Shown: positions 35,015 through 43,201 of the stretch, in pieces
Numbering within the stretch: position 1 is the stretch's first letter
Layout: the number at the start of each line of letters is the position of its first letter
Source: Desmonostoc muscorum LEGE 12446
GTDB taxonomy: Bacteria; Cyanobacteriota; Cyanobacteriia; Cyanobacteriales; Nostocaceae
DNA: 64,000 nucleotides
Assembly: GCF_015207005.2 (NCBI RefSeq)
Contig: NZ_JADEXS020000001.1
Coordinates: 6,285,001 to 6,349,000 of the forward strand
Reading direction: 5' to 3'
The notes under the pieces: model-generated
What the model was told of the DNA's origin: nothing
What the model saw: only the letters and a program-made list of their open reading frames with translations
The model's database searches: none
Made by a program: the position numbers and the translations under genes

Positions 35015-35581
35015 ATGCGCGTTGCAACTTTGTTTGGCATAACACTTTCGTTGGCAATTGGTACTGCGGAAGTTACTGTTCCAGTGACTCAAGCAGTGCA
35101 ACTCAGAGATGGTATAGTCTATTTTGTCCAACCGCCAAGACTGGTTGAGGCCATAACTATTTACAAAGATGTAAATTTTCCAGGCGGGACTTACTACTTT
35201 ACGATCGCTGTGCCGGAAAATGCTGGAGAATCTCTTCAGAAGGTGGCGATCGCTCAACGTGAAGGAGGAGAGAATATACAATACCATCTTGATGATACCC
35301 GTGCATTTGTGGGAACACGCGATCGCAAAGGAGCGAAATTAACACTAGGCCCAGTTACCAGAGAACGCAAAACACGCACAATAACTGTGAACTTTGACCC
35401 ACCTGTGACTCCAGGACAAACAATTACAATTGGCCTGCGCCCCATAAGTAATCCCAGTTTTTCTGGTGTTTATTTACTAGGTGTCACAGCATTTCCACCA
35501 GGTGAAAAATCCCACGGTCAATTCCTTGGCTTTGGGCGGTTTCAGTTCCAGAGTATTGGGAGAGACTTGTGGTTCCCATAA
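35015..35581 (+). CDS. DUF2808 family secreted protein
   Basis: A 188-residue protein if begun at ATG 35015. The first 28 residues, MRVATLFGITLSLAIGTAEV followed by TVPVTQA, read as a signal peptide. The rest matches the cyanobacterial DUF2808 family: LVEAITIYKDVNFPGGTYYFTIAVPENAGESLQKV, FVGTRDRKG, then VTPGQTITIGLRPISNPSFSG...YLLGVTAFPPG. These proteins are predicted to be periplasmic or surface-exposed; their role is unknown. In-frame ATGs at 34955 and a GTG-like start further up would put 20-40 residues ahead of the signal peptide and seem unlikely. Confidence 0.85.
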   Translation: MRVATLFGITLSLAIGTAEVTVPVTQAVQLRDGIVYFVQPPRLVEAITIYKDVNFPGGTYYFTIAVPENAGESLQKVAIAQREGGENIQYHLDDTRAFVGTRDRKGAKLTLGPVTRERKTRTITVNFDPPVTPGQTITIGLRPISNPSFSGVYLLGVTAFPPGEKSHGQFLGFGRFQFQSIGRDLWFP

Positions 35582-35606
35582 TAAATATTATTTCATTCAA
35601 TGAAGC

Positions 35607-36482
35607 ATGAAAAGATTATTAATTACTGGAGCTAGTGGTTTTTTAGGATGGCATCTTTGCCAGCTTGCAAAACAAGAATGGGAAATTTATGCTACTTATT
35701 TATCCCATCCTATAGAAATTCCTGGCGTTAAAATATTAAAAGTTAACTTGACAGACTTTCAAGAATTACAGTACATATTTAGTACCATCAAACCAGCAGC
35801 AGTTATTCATACCGCTGCTCAGTCACAACCAAACTTTTGTCAAATTCATCCTGAAGAATCACACGCAATTAATGTTACAGCATCCTGCAATATTGCCGGA
35901 CTTTGTGCGGATAATTCTATTCCTTGTGCTTTTACCTCAACCGACTTAGTGTTTGATGGTTTAAATGCTCCTTATTGCGAAACAGATTCTGTCTGTCCTG
36001 TAAACATTTACGGCGAGCAAAAAGCCATAGCTGAAGCAGGTATGCTAGAGCGATATCCCATGACCGCAGTATGCCGAATGCCCTTAATGTTTGGCACAGC
36101 AACACCCACAGCAAAAAGTTTTATTCAGCCATTTATTCAAACTTTAAAAGACGAGAAAGAACTAAACTTATTTATTGATGAATTCCGCACACCAGTAAGT
36201 GGAATAACTGCGGCAAAAGGATTGTTATTAGCATTAGAGAAAGTTAACGGTATTATTCACTTGGGTGGAAAAGAGCGCATTTCTCGCTATGATTTTGGTC
36301 GGCTATTAATCGAGGTATTTGAACTCCCCACCATAGGACTGAAATCTTGCCGACAACAAGATGTGAAAATGGCAGCACCTAGACCAACAGATGTTTCTTT
36401 AGATAGTTCTAAAGCATTTGCATTGGGTTATCAGCCTTTATCTATCAAAGAAGAATTACAGAAGTTAAAAGGGCGGTTATAA
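35607..36482 (+). CDS. RmlD-like NAD(P)-dependent sugar epimerase/reductase
   Basis: A 291-residue extended SDR. The Rossmann motif is TGASGFLGWHL (residues 7-17). VIHTAAQSQPNFCQIHPEESHAINV and FTSTDLVFDG are the hallmarks of dTDP-4-dehydrorhamnose reductase-like proteins, and the active-site YxxxK is YGEQKAIAE (about residues 138-146). It probably reduces or epimerises a nucleotide-linked sugar for surface polysaccharide, though no other sugar gene is adjacent. It starts at ATG 35607, 25 bases after the DUF2808 gene. A strong hairpin follows at 36523. Confidence 0.85.
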   Translation: MKRLLITGASGFLGWHLCQLAKQEWEIYATYLSHPIEIPGVKILKVNLTDFQELQYIFSTIKPAAVIHTAAQSQPNFCQIHPEESHAINVTASCNIAGLCADNSIPCAFTSTDLVFDGLNAPYCETDSVCPVNIYGEQKAIAEAGMLERYPMTAVCRMPLMFGTATPTAKSFIQPFIQTLKDEKELNLFIDEFRTPVSGITAAKGLLLALEKVNGIIHLGGKERISRYDFGRLLIEVFELPTIGLKSCRQQDVKMAAPRPTDVSLDSSKAFALGYQPLSIKEELQKLKGRL

Positions 36483-36522
36483 ACCAATACAGTTCAGAAT
36501 GAGCAACAAAACCCTCATGTAG

Positions 36523-36542
36523 AGACGCGATTTATCGCGTCT
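36523..36542 (+). terminator. Stem-loop, AGACGCGAT/ATCGCGTCT
   Basis: A perfect 9-base-pair stem with a two-base TT loop, followed by TCTCT, 41 bases after the RmlD-like gene. It shares its core with the hairpin at 6588-6631. It may end this transcript. The region 36545-36670 after it holds a cousin of the MITE interior (ataaaccgcatctacacaaac). Confidence 0.5.
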
Positions 36543-36672
36543 TCTCTAGACCAATTATCGACACCATTAACCCTTAACCCAAGCGTATTGGGTTATAAAC
36601 CGCATCTACACAAACAAAACCCACCGACCTGGATTTCAATTGAAAACCGCTGTAGCAACCAAAAAAATACCA

Positions 36673-37557
36673 CTATTTGGCTACTACAACTTCATCAAAC
36701 GCAGTATTTACAGATACTTCTTTCCAAGCATCTAGTTCTGCTTTCACCAACTCCAGTTTAGTATTAATGGCATAAATTGCATCTTCTCCTAACACCAATC
36801 TCAGTGGTGGATTATCGCTATCAACTGCTTGAATTATTGCCAAAGCCGCTTTCTTAGGATCGCCTGGTTCTTGAAATTCCAATTTCTGATCTAAGATATC
36901 CCGCGCACCTTTACGCATCTCACCAATCACTGGTTCATAGTCATTGATTTCGATATCAGCGATAACAAGAGAACGCGTAACAAAATCTGTACGAAATGCA
37001 CCAGGTTCGACTATTGTGATTTTGATACCAAGGGGTGTAACTTCCTGAGCTAATGCTTCGGAAATTCCTTCTACCGCAAATTTAGTACCATTATAAATTC
37101 CCGTACCAGCATAGCCCACAAATCCACCCACTGATGAAATATTAATGATGTGTCCACTGCCTTGCTGTCGCATACAAGGTAGTACTGTCCGTAGGACTTC
37201 TAAGACACCAAAAAAGTTTGTTTCAAACTGACGGCGAACTTCTTCATTGCTGACTTCTTCTATAGCCCCTAAAATTCCATATCCAGCATTATTAACAAGT
37301 ACATCAATGCGTCCAAATTTCGCAATTGCGTGTTTTACTGCTTCCCGTACCTCTTCAGGTTTGGTGACATCAAGTTGCACCGCCAATGTATGTTCTGGAA
37401 AACTTGCTGCTAAATCTTCTATTAACTGTGGATTCCTTGCAGTTAGCACTACAGTTTCACCCGACTCAAGCAGTGTTTCTGCTAATGCTCGACCCAAGCC
37501 TTTTGAACTACCAGTAATAAACCATACTCGTGTTTTATTAATTGAGAATGTTACCAT
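36673..37557 (-). CDS. Short-chain dehydrogenase/reductase
   Basis: A 294-residue classical SDR. The cofactor motif is TGSSKGLGRAL (residues 16-26), then NNAGYGILG (about 90), the catalytic Ser in ISSVGGF (about 141), and YNGTKFAVEG with Tyr and Lys (about 154-163). The lack of an Asp after strand 2 and the presence of TARN suggest NADP(H). It reduces a ketone or oxidises an alcohol. It is the last minus-strand gene of the biosynthetic cluster region, separated from mbtH by a 296-base spacer with a MITE, so its membership is uncertain. Confidence 0.88.
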   Translation of the reverse strand: MVTFSINKTRVWFITGSSKGLGRALAETLLESGETVVLTARNPQLIEDLAASFPEHTLAVQLDVTKPEEVREAVKHAIAKFGRIDVLVNNAGYGILGAIEEVSNEEVRRQFETNFFGVLEVLRTVLPCMRQQGSGHIINISSVGGFVGYAGTGIYNGTKFAVEGISEALAQEVTPLGIKITIVEPGAFRTDFVTRSLVIADIEINDYEPVIGEMRKGARDILDQKLEFQEPGDPKKAALAIIQAVDSDNPPLRLVLGEDAIYAINTKLELVKAELDAWKEVSVNTAFDEVVVAK

Positions 37558-37706
37558 AAAAAATCTCCATTTTTAACAAAAAACAATTCAGGAGTCAGTA
37601 GCCAGAATTAAATTTTTAATCCTGTGTGACTAGCGTATGAATAAACGGTGAAACACCAAACCAAAAGAATTAGTTTTGGCTCTTAATTCTCTAATTTTTC
37701 CTTCTG

Positions 37707-37810
37707 ATACCATTTCACTAAAACCCTGATACATATAGATTTCGCGTAGGGGCACGGCAATGCCGTGCCCCTACCAACGTATTTGTATCATAATTAAAGT
37801 GAAACGGTAT
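37707..37810. mobile_element. 104-bp palindromic MITE-like element
   Basis: The ends ATACCATTTCACT (37707) and AGTGAAACGGTAT (to 37810) are inverted repeats with one mismatch, continued by ctgatacat against gtatcat. The centre is the perfect hairpin ggggcacggcaatgccgtgcccc. Both sides are flanked by ttctg, but not directly adjacent on the right. There is no ORF. It lies between the MbtH and SDR genes. Confidence 0.65.
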
Positions 37811-37853
37811 GACTTCTGAATTCTGAATTCTTCTTTAAACGCACATCTGCTTA

Positions 37854-38078
37854 CTAAATGTTGCCAGATGTTTCCTGCATCTTTTTCCGGAGGCTAAGCG
37901 GTCTCATATCAGTCCAGACTTCTTTGATGTAATTCAAACATTCTTGCTTCAAACCATCTTTTCCAACATCCTTCCAACCAATAGGGTTTTCGCGGTCAGA
38001 TGGCCAAATAGAATATTGTTCTTCATGATTAACTACAACTTTGTAAATTGTTGTGTCTTCTTTGTCGTCTTGATACAT
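37854..38078 (-). CDS. MbtH-like protein (NRPS adenylation partner)
   Basis: A 74-residue MbtH-family protein, which binds adenylation domains and makes them soluble or active. The signature is present: [19 protein letters not shown] (about residues 17-35), then [26 protein letters not shown] with the conserved three-residue W-T-D and P-L-S blocks. The length is normal. It lies at the 3' side of the cluster, 109 bases after the MATE gene, and its partner is almost certainly the single A domain of the NRPS at 44581-48690. Confidence 0.95.
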   Translation of the reverse strand: MYQDDKEDTTIYKVVVNHEEQYSIWPSDRENPIGWKDVGKDGLKQECLNYIKEVWTDMRPLSLRKKMQETSGNI

Positions 38079-38186
38079 AACTAACCTGTTGATTTGAATT
38101 AATTAAACTTTGCACTTTGGTAAAAATCCAGTTCATTAACCTTAATAACTGGTACGTCAAAATTTGATTAGTGGTTTTAGATTTAC

Positions 38187-39560
38187 CTATTTGGTTGCTT
38201 CAACTTTGAGAGAACTTAAAAATTGAAATTCTAAAAATGTTAATAAAAATACAATTATCATAAATAAAACATCTGCAACAAGCATTCCATAATATATGCC
38301 CCTGACACCTGAGATTCTGGAAAACAATAGTACCAATGGTACAGTTAAGATTATGCTTCTTAATACAATTACTAATAACACAGTTTTACCTTTGCCTATA
38401 GATAGAAAAAGAGTATTGCTAAAGTATGCTAAAGGCCATATCGGTATTAAAATAGTCAAAATTATAAAATTTATTAGATCATTATCGGTAAAATTAACAT
38501 CTGGAAGAATTATACCTAAAAACGTCCTTGGAAATAATTGTAAAGGCAACCAAATTAATATTGATAAAAAAGTTCCAATAATTGCAAAAGTTAAGTATGC
38601 TTTTTTGATCCTTTCATGATTTTGTGCGCCATAGTTCATGCCAATTATAGGTTGTAATGCTTGGGCAAAACCAATGATGGGAATAAATACAAATGAAGAG
38701 ACTTTGCCTGTTGCTCCGAAGAAAGCAATATCACTACTTGTTCCGTAGTCAGAAATTAAATTAAAAACTACAAATTCTTGAACTAATATGGCAAATGGAT
38801 AAAATAATTCTGATATTCCAACTGATAAAATTGCGCGAATTAAGTCTATGGCGATCGCTATTTTTTTAAAATTAACTGAAATAGAACTTTTACCAAAAAT
38901 AAAATACGCTAAGTTGGCAATGCTATAAACAACCATTGCCATAACTGTAGCAAGAGCAATTCCTTGAGTTCCCGAATGAAATACACTAATAAACACATAA
39001 TTTAATCCAATATTAACAAAAACAAAAAGCCAATCAAATATTGAGGTTAACCTAATCTGTCCTTCTGATTTTATGACCTGACTGCAAGCTTCTGCTAGTA
39101 TCAAAAATACCGAGCCTAGTACATAAATCTTAAAATATTTTGTGCCTTCTAAAGCAACTTCACCACTTCCACCCATTAATAAAATTAATTCTTCACCAAA
39201 ACAATAACCAATAATTGTGATGAACAATGAAATAACAATACTCATCACTATTAAATTGCCAAATATTTTGGACTGAGTTTTGATATCTCCAGAACCAATA
39301 GCTCGACTGAGAACAGAAGCAGAACCCACCCCAATAGATAAAGCAAATCCATTTATTATACCTACAAGTGGCATTGCAAGTGAGATACCAGCCAAAGCAT
39401 TTTCACCAATAAATCTCCCTGCAAATAAAGCATCAATAAAAGTATTTAAACTCAGCATCAATATCCCCAGGGTACTAGGAATTGATAACTTGAACATCAA
39501 CTTAATAAGATTACCTTCAAGGATTTCATTAGTGATTTGAGATTGTTTTTGCGAGGTCAT
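38187..39560 (-). CDS. MATE-family multidrug/metabolite exporter
   Basis: A 457-residue membrane protein with about 12 hydrophobic helices in two halves. Each half contains an IP(S/T)-type start (LSIPSTLGILMLSLNTFIDALFAGRFIG at about residue 27) and the family-typical LAGISLAMPLVGIINGF and GxGSASVLSRAIGSGD (about 74-90). The related second half begins near residue 245. It uses Na+ or H+ gradients to expel organic compounds. Its position inside the PKS/NRPS cluster suggests export of, and resistance to, the product. The codon use is more AT-rich than that of neighbours. Confidence 0.9.
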   Translation of the reverse strand: MTSQKQSQITNEILEGNLIKLMFKLSIPSTLGILMLSLNTFIDALFAGRFIGENALAGISLAMPLVGIINGFALSIGVGSASVLSRAIGSGDIKTQSKIFGNLIVMSIVISLFITIIGYCFGEELILLMGGSGEVALEGTKYFKIYVLGSVFLILAEACSQVIKSEGQIRLTSIFDWLFVFVNIGLNYVFISVFHSGTQGIALATVMAMVVYSIANLAYFIFGKSSISVNFKKIAIAIDLIRAILSVGISELFYPFAILVQEFVVFNLISDYGTSSDIAFFGATGKVSSFVFIPIIGFAQALQPIIGMNYGAQNHERIKKAYLTFAIIGTFLSILIWLPLQLFPRTFLGIILPDVNFTDNDLINFIILTILIPIWPLAYFSNTLFLSIGKGKTVLLVIVLRSIILTVPLVLLFSRISGVRGIYYGMLVADVLFMIIVFLLTFLEFQFLSSLKVEATK

Positions 39561-39583
39561 TTTTTAGTTTTCGGATTTACTGT

Positions 39584-40600
39584 TTATTGAACATTGACCA
39601 AACGGCTAACGCGATACTGCTTCACTGCTTCTAACTCCATCTCTTTTGTTGAGTTAAATGCAGTCATGACCTCGCTGCAAACTTCTACTCTGGCTTCATA
39701 AGTACCTGATGTACTGCCATCTCGAAGTGCAAAATCAATCTGAACTTCTGCCCATTCACCATCCTTTTCCATCGCCAGTATTTTGCCTGCTTTCAAATAA
39801 TTTAGCCAACTCCAACCAGACTGCATCCAAATTTCGCGTTCAGCAATTTGCTCAAATTTGCTTAAACCAGTCCATCCTCGGTAGTATTGAAGCAAACGAG
39901 AAACTGAGCCATTTTCTTGCACTAATAAATCCAATACATCTGGCTCTAAATGTCCCCACAAACAACCTTGGGGTAAATCAACTAACGTCGGGGCAAACTG
40001 ATGACCACCAAAGTGAGTTGTTTGCCAGACTCGTAATTTTCCATTAGAAGCAGGAGCATATTCTTTACGTAATTGTCGATATATGGGAGTCCCAAATCTG
40101 CCACAAGCAAGGTCAACTTGAGCATGGGTGCAAACCATCAATTCACGAATTTCACTTGTTTGTTGTTGATATTGTTGAAATTGCGATAAATCGTTGGATT
40201 GTTGCATTAACTGCTGAAATATTGCTGTCAACAAAGCAGGGGTTTTACTTTCTGGAACAATAAACTCTTGTTTCTCAAATTGAGAAAACAGTTTTGCAGG
40301 GCGGTAATAGTAGAAAACGCGGGTAAAGCCGGGATGAGAATACTCACGGTCAGGAGCAATTAGCATCGGTTTTAAATTAACCTCATACTGAGAAATTAAC
40401 TTTTGGAATAAACCGATTACTGACTTGATAGTTGGATTTTCTTGAAATATTTCTTGCGGCCAAGGTTGTGGAACTTCCATAATCAACCAATGTTCACAAG
40501 TACCTGCTGTCCCAATTAGGTCTTCTCCATTAGCTTTAGAAACCAAGGAACAAAAACGACATTCTCTTGGCAGAATTTCGTGAGTATGCTGAGTTGGCAT
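39584..40600 (-). CDS. Sucrase/ferredoxin-like (thioredoxin-fold [2Fe-2S]) protein
   Basis: A 338-residue protein of the Suc_Fer-like family. The N-terminal third has CRFCSLVSKANGEDLIGTAGTCEHWLIMEVP-type blocks (about residues 15-46). The second part has MVCTHAQVDLACGRFGTPIY (about 155-175), with two Cys in the spacing seen in thioredoxin-like ferredoxins, and TTHFGGHQFAPTLVDLP (about 196-212) with the two conserved His. The fold binds a [2Fe-2S] cluster with Cys and His ligands. Despite the family name it is not a sucrase. Here it lies behind two P450 genes and may donate electrons to them; this is inference. Confidence 0.85.
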   Translation of the reverse strand: MPTQHTHEILPRECRFCSLVSKANGEDLIGTAGTCEHWLIMEVPQPWPQEIFQENPTIKSVIGLFQKLISQYEVNLKPMLIAPDREYSHPGFTRVFYYYRPAKLFSQFEKQEFIVPESKTPALLTAIFQQLMQQSNDLSQFQQYQQQTSEIRELMVCTHAQVDLACGRFGTPIYRQLRKEYAPASNGKLRVWQTTHFGGHQFAPTLVDLPQGCLWGHLEPDVLDLLVQENGSVSRLLQYYRGWTGLSKFEQIAEREIWMQSGWSWLNYLKAGKILAMEKDGEWAEVQIDFALRDGSTSGTYEARVEVCSEVMTAFNSTKEMELEAVKQYRVSRLVNVQ

Positions 40601-40649
40601 ATTTACTATATTTGCTCTAACTAGTATTTAAAAAAAGAAATAGCAATTA

Positions 40650-41537
40650 TTAATCTAATCCCATTCCTTTCCGCATATCCTGATAAAAATTGTCATAAAA
40701 GTATTGGTGCGGCACTAATCTTTTATACAACGCATACAGGGTAAGATACCATGATGATTGCACGACAAAATATTGTCTTTTAGGTTTACGAGCTTCCAAA
40801 GCCTCCAAAATTGTATTTGCCACTTTTTCAGGTGGTAAACCTGCGGTGCGATTGTCTCCTACTGCACCTTCCATATATATTTTGTAATTTTTGCCATATA
40901 TTGCTTTAACTTCTGGCGACATATTCGCTAATGTTTGTTGATAACTAGCTTCTACTTTATCAGCCTGTTCTGGGGTTATTATTCCTGCTGGTAAAATAGA
41001 AATTACCTCAATTCCACTAGAATGTAATTCCATTCGTAAAGAATCTGTAATTGATTCGATCGCAAATTTGGAAGCAGATAAAAGACTTCTATAAGGTAGA
41101 GCTAATCTGCCACAAATTGCACTGATATTAATAATGCGACCTTTTGCTTTTCTAATTAATGGTAAGAATGCTTGTGTAACAGCAATTTGACCAACAACAT
41201 TGACTTCAAAATTAAATCTAATATCATCTATTGGAATACATTCTAAAGGGCCATCTACGGCGACAACTGCGTTATTAATTAAGGCGAATAAGCCTGCATC
41301 GCCAACTGCTAGCGAGACAAATTCGGTAGCAGATTTAATTTCTTGGGCTTTTGTGATATCCATAATAATTGGAGTTAAATTACCAGATGCAGCTTGCTTT
41401 AGTGACTGTGCATCTTTCTCAGTGCGGACTCCAGCAAAAACGTTATACCCTTGCTTAGCGAGTGAAAGCGCAGTCGCTCGACCTAAACCTGTGGATGTTC
41501 CTGTAATGACAACTGCGCCTTTATGACTCTGATTCAT
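40650..41537 (-). CDS. Short-chain dehydrogenase/reductase (retinol-dehydrogenase-like)
   Basis: A 295-residue SDR if started at ATG 41537, which has GGGAGG at the right distance upstream; a longer frame begins at 41630 without such a site. It shows VITGTSTGLGRATAL (about residues 11-25), NNAVVAVDGP (about 88), a Ser in NISAICGRLALPYRSLLSASKFA, with Tyr and Lys (about 153-163), and LPAGIITPE. The C-terminal KRLVPHQYFYDNFYQ is like that of 17-beta-hydroxysteroid or retinol dehydrogenases. It lies 100 bases behind P450 no. 2 and probably oxidises or reduces the polyketide part. Confidence 0.87.
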   Translation of the reverse strand: MNQSHKGAVVITGTSTGLGRATALSLAKQGYNVFAGVRTEKDAQSLKQAASGNLTPIIMDITKAQEIKSATEFVSLAVGDAGLFALINNAVVAVDGPLECIPIDDIRFNFEVNVVGQIAVTQAFLPLIRKAKGRIINISAICGRLALPYRSLLSASKFAIESITDSLRMELHSSGIEVISILPAGIITPEQADKVEASYQQTLANMSPEVKAIYGKNYKIYMEGAVGDNRTAGLPPEKVANTILEALEARKPKRQYFVVQSSWYLTLYALYKRLVPHQYFYDNFYQDMRKGMGLD

Positions 41538-41633
41538 ACCTATTTCCTCCCAGAAAAAATGTATTTTTATGCCCGAAAAGTTAAATTTAGAAATATGGCG
41601 TATGTCAGCTGAATAAAAAACTAAATTCAAGAG

Positions 41634-43043
41634 CTAAACCAAGTCAGAAACAAGTGGCTGCGACTTTTCTTGATGCTGACGCCGACCATGCATAACCATC
41701 TTCACGCCACTCTCGGCGTAACATTGATCGTTGGAATGCTTTTGTCGTTCTGGTCGCTTGTTAACCAGCGTTAATTTATAGTTTGAAAGAATTGTTGCTA
41801 ACACAAGCTTCATTTGAAAGATAGAAAAAGACCCTGCAATACAACTACGAGCGCCACCACCGAAGGGGATAAATTCATAGGGAGAGAATTTTTTTTCTAG
41901 AAAGCGCTCTGGCTTAAATTCTTTCGGCTCTGGGTACACATCTTCACGTTGATGTGTTGAATAAATATTGGTAAAGAGTACTGTACCTGGAATTAACTCA
42001 TACCCCATGATTTCCACTGGGGACATTACCACCCTTGGCAGCGAGAACATCGAACTTGGGTAAATTCGTAAAGTTTCGTGACAAACAGCATTAAGGTAGG
42101 GTAATGCGACAATCCTCAGAGGATCTGGATTTTCACCAAGGCTATCAAGTTCCTCAAGCAGTTGCTCCCGAACATCTGTTAAACGATGGACCCAGTATAA
42201 TAACCAAGTAAGCGAATCTGTTGCACCATTATTACTTGCTGATATAGGCAAAAACAGGAGATCGCGCACTTCTTCATCGCTTAATGGTTCACCTGTTTCA
42301 TCACAAGCAAATATCAGATCAGAGAGCATATCACTACATGAAGGATCTGCTTGCTTGCGACGTTCTTTAACTTCATCGTATAAAAATTGAAAAATTTCTT
42401 TTAGAAGATACTTATGGTATCCCCACGGACTTAATCGCCCTAAATCCAATTGTGTAAAAGGCAATTTTTTTATGATATTAAACAGAGTAGATTTTTCATA
42501 TTTCATGCAAGAGGTATATAAATGTTTTATTTTTTCATAACGCTCTCCTTCTCGTAATCCAATCACAACCTCTATAGCTACTTGCAAGGTAATTTTTGAT
42601 AAGATTTCATTGGCAATGAAAGTTTTAGGGTAGGCGTAGCCCGCCGCAGATATCGCCTGTTGATTAATGATTTTTTTGGTGATTTCACAAATAGTTTTTC
42701 CACTAGCATTCATCCGCTCTCCGTGGTAAGCCTTCATCAAGATAGAACGGCGATGTTTGTGAACTAAACCATCAATATGAAGGATTCCTTGCTGTCCCAT
42801 TTGTCCGACTGAAATTGGGGAATCTCCTGGGGGAATAGTAGAGATTGTAATTTCTTTAGTATTAGTTAAATACTGCTTTATTCCTGAGGGATTGCTGACA
42901 TAAACTATTGGTGTCGAACCAGACGTTATAGTTACAATGTCGCCATAGCGTTTGTAAATAGCATCTAAACAGTCAAGCGGGTTGTTATCGAGTTGCTGAC
43001 GTAGTAGCCATAAGGGTGTTTTAGGTCCAGGAGGTAGTGTCAT
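41634..43043 (-). CDS. Cytochrome P450 (CYP110-like), second of a pair
   Basis: A 469-residue P450. The heme-binding loop is FIPFGGGARSCIAG (Cys at about residue 399), where the usual Gly two after Cys is Ala. The ExxR is ETLRIYPS (about 317-320), the PERF motif is FKPERFLE, and the I helix is ASNNGATDSLTW, where the usual acid-Thr pair is D-S. It is about 60% alike by eye to the neighbouring P450 (43202-44581). It carries an extra segment ISAAGYAYP near residue 131, encoded by the repeat-like ggcgtagcccgccgcag. It probably oxidises the polyketide chain. Confidence 0.92.
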   Translation of the reverse strand: MTLPPGPKTPLWLLRQQLDNNPLDCLDAIYKRYGDIVTITSGSTPIVYVSNPSGIKQYLTNTKEITISTIPPGDSPISVGQMGQQGILHIDGLVHKHRRSILMKAYHGERMNASGKTICEITKKIINQQAISAAGYAYPKTFIANEILSKITLQVAIEVVIGLREGERYEKIKHLYTSCMKYEKSTLFNIIKKLPFTQLDLGRLSPWGYHKYLLKEIFQFLYDEVKERRKQADPSCSDMLSDLIFACDETGEPLSDEEVRDLLFLPISASNNGATDSLTWLLYWVHRLTDVREQLLEELDSLGENPDPLRIVALPYLNAVCHETLRIYPSSMFSLPRVVMSPVEIMGYELIPGTVLFTNIYSTHQREDVYPEPKEFKPERFLEKKFSPYEFIPFGGGARSCIAGSFSIFQMKLVLATILSNYKLTLVNKRPERQKHSNDQCYAESGVKMVMHGRRQHQEKSQPLVSDLV

Positions 43044-43064
43044 AAATCTTGTTTAATCCTATGA

Positions 43065-43175
43065 TTATTCAGCAGTCAGAATTAAGAATTCAGAAGTAAA
43101 ACAGACTTTAGTCAGAGTTTTGAAATTTGGGATGTGTACTTGAGTAAGTTGAAATCCGCTGTATATATCAATATG
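43065..43175. repeat. Dispersed intergenic repeat between the two P450 genes
   Basis: It reads agaattcagaagtaaaac, then after about 30 bases gtgtacttgagtaagttgaaatccgctgta. The spacer at 28738-28832 has the same layout: agaattcagaagtaaaac, then gtgtacttcaccaatttgaaatctgctgta. The two copies differ by about 30%. Confidence 0.65.
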
Positions 43176-43201
43176 ACGGAGTGAAAAATCAAATCTAGAG
43201 G

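Noticed and set aside
39584..40600. Sucrose-cleaving enzyme
   Set aside because: The family name is historical; the Cys/His pattern is that of a [2Fe-2S] thioredoxin-like protein.
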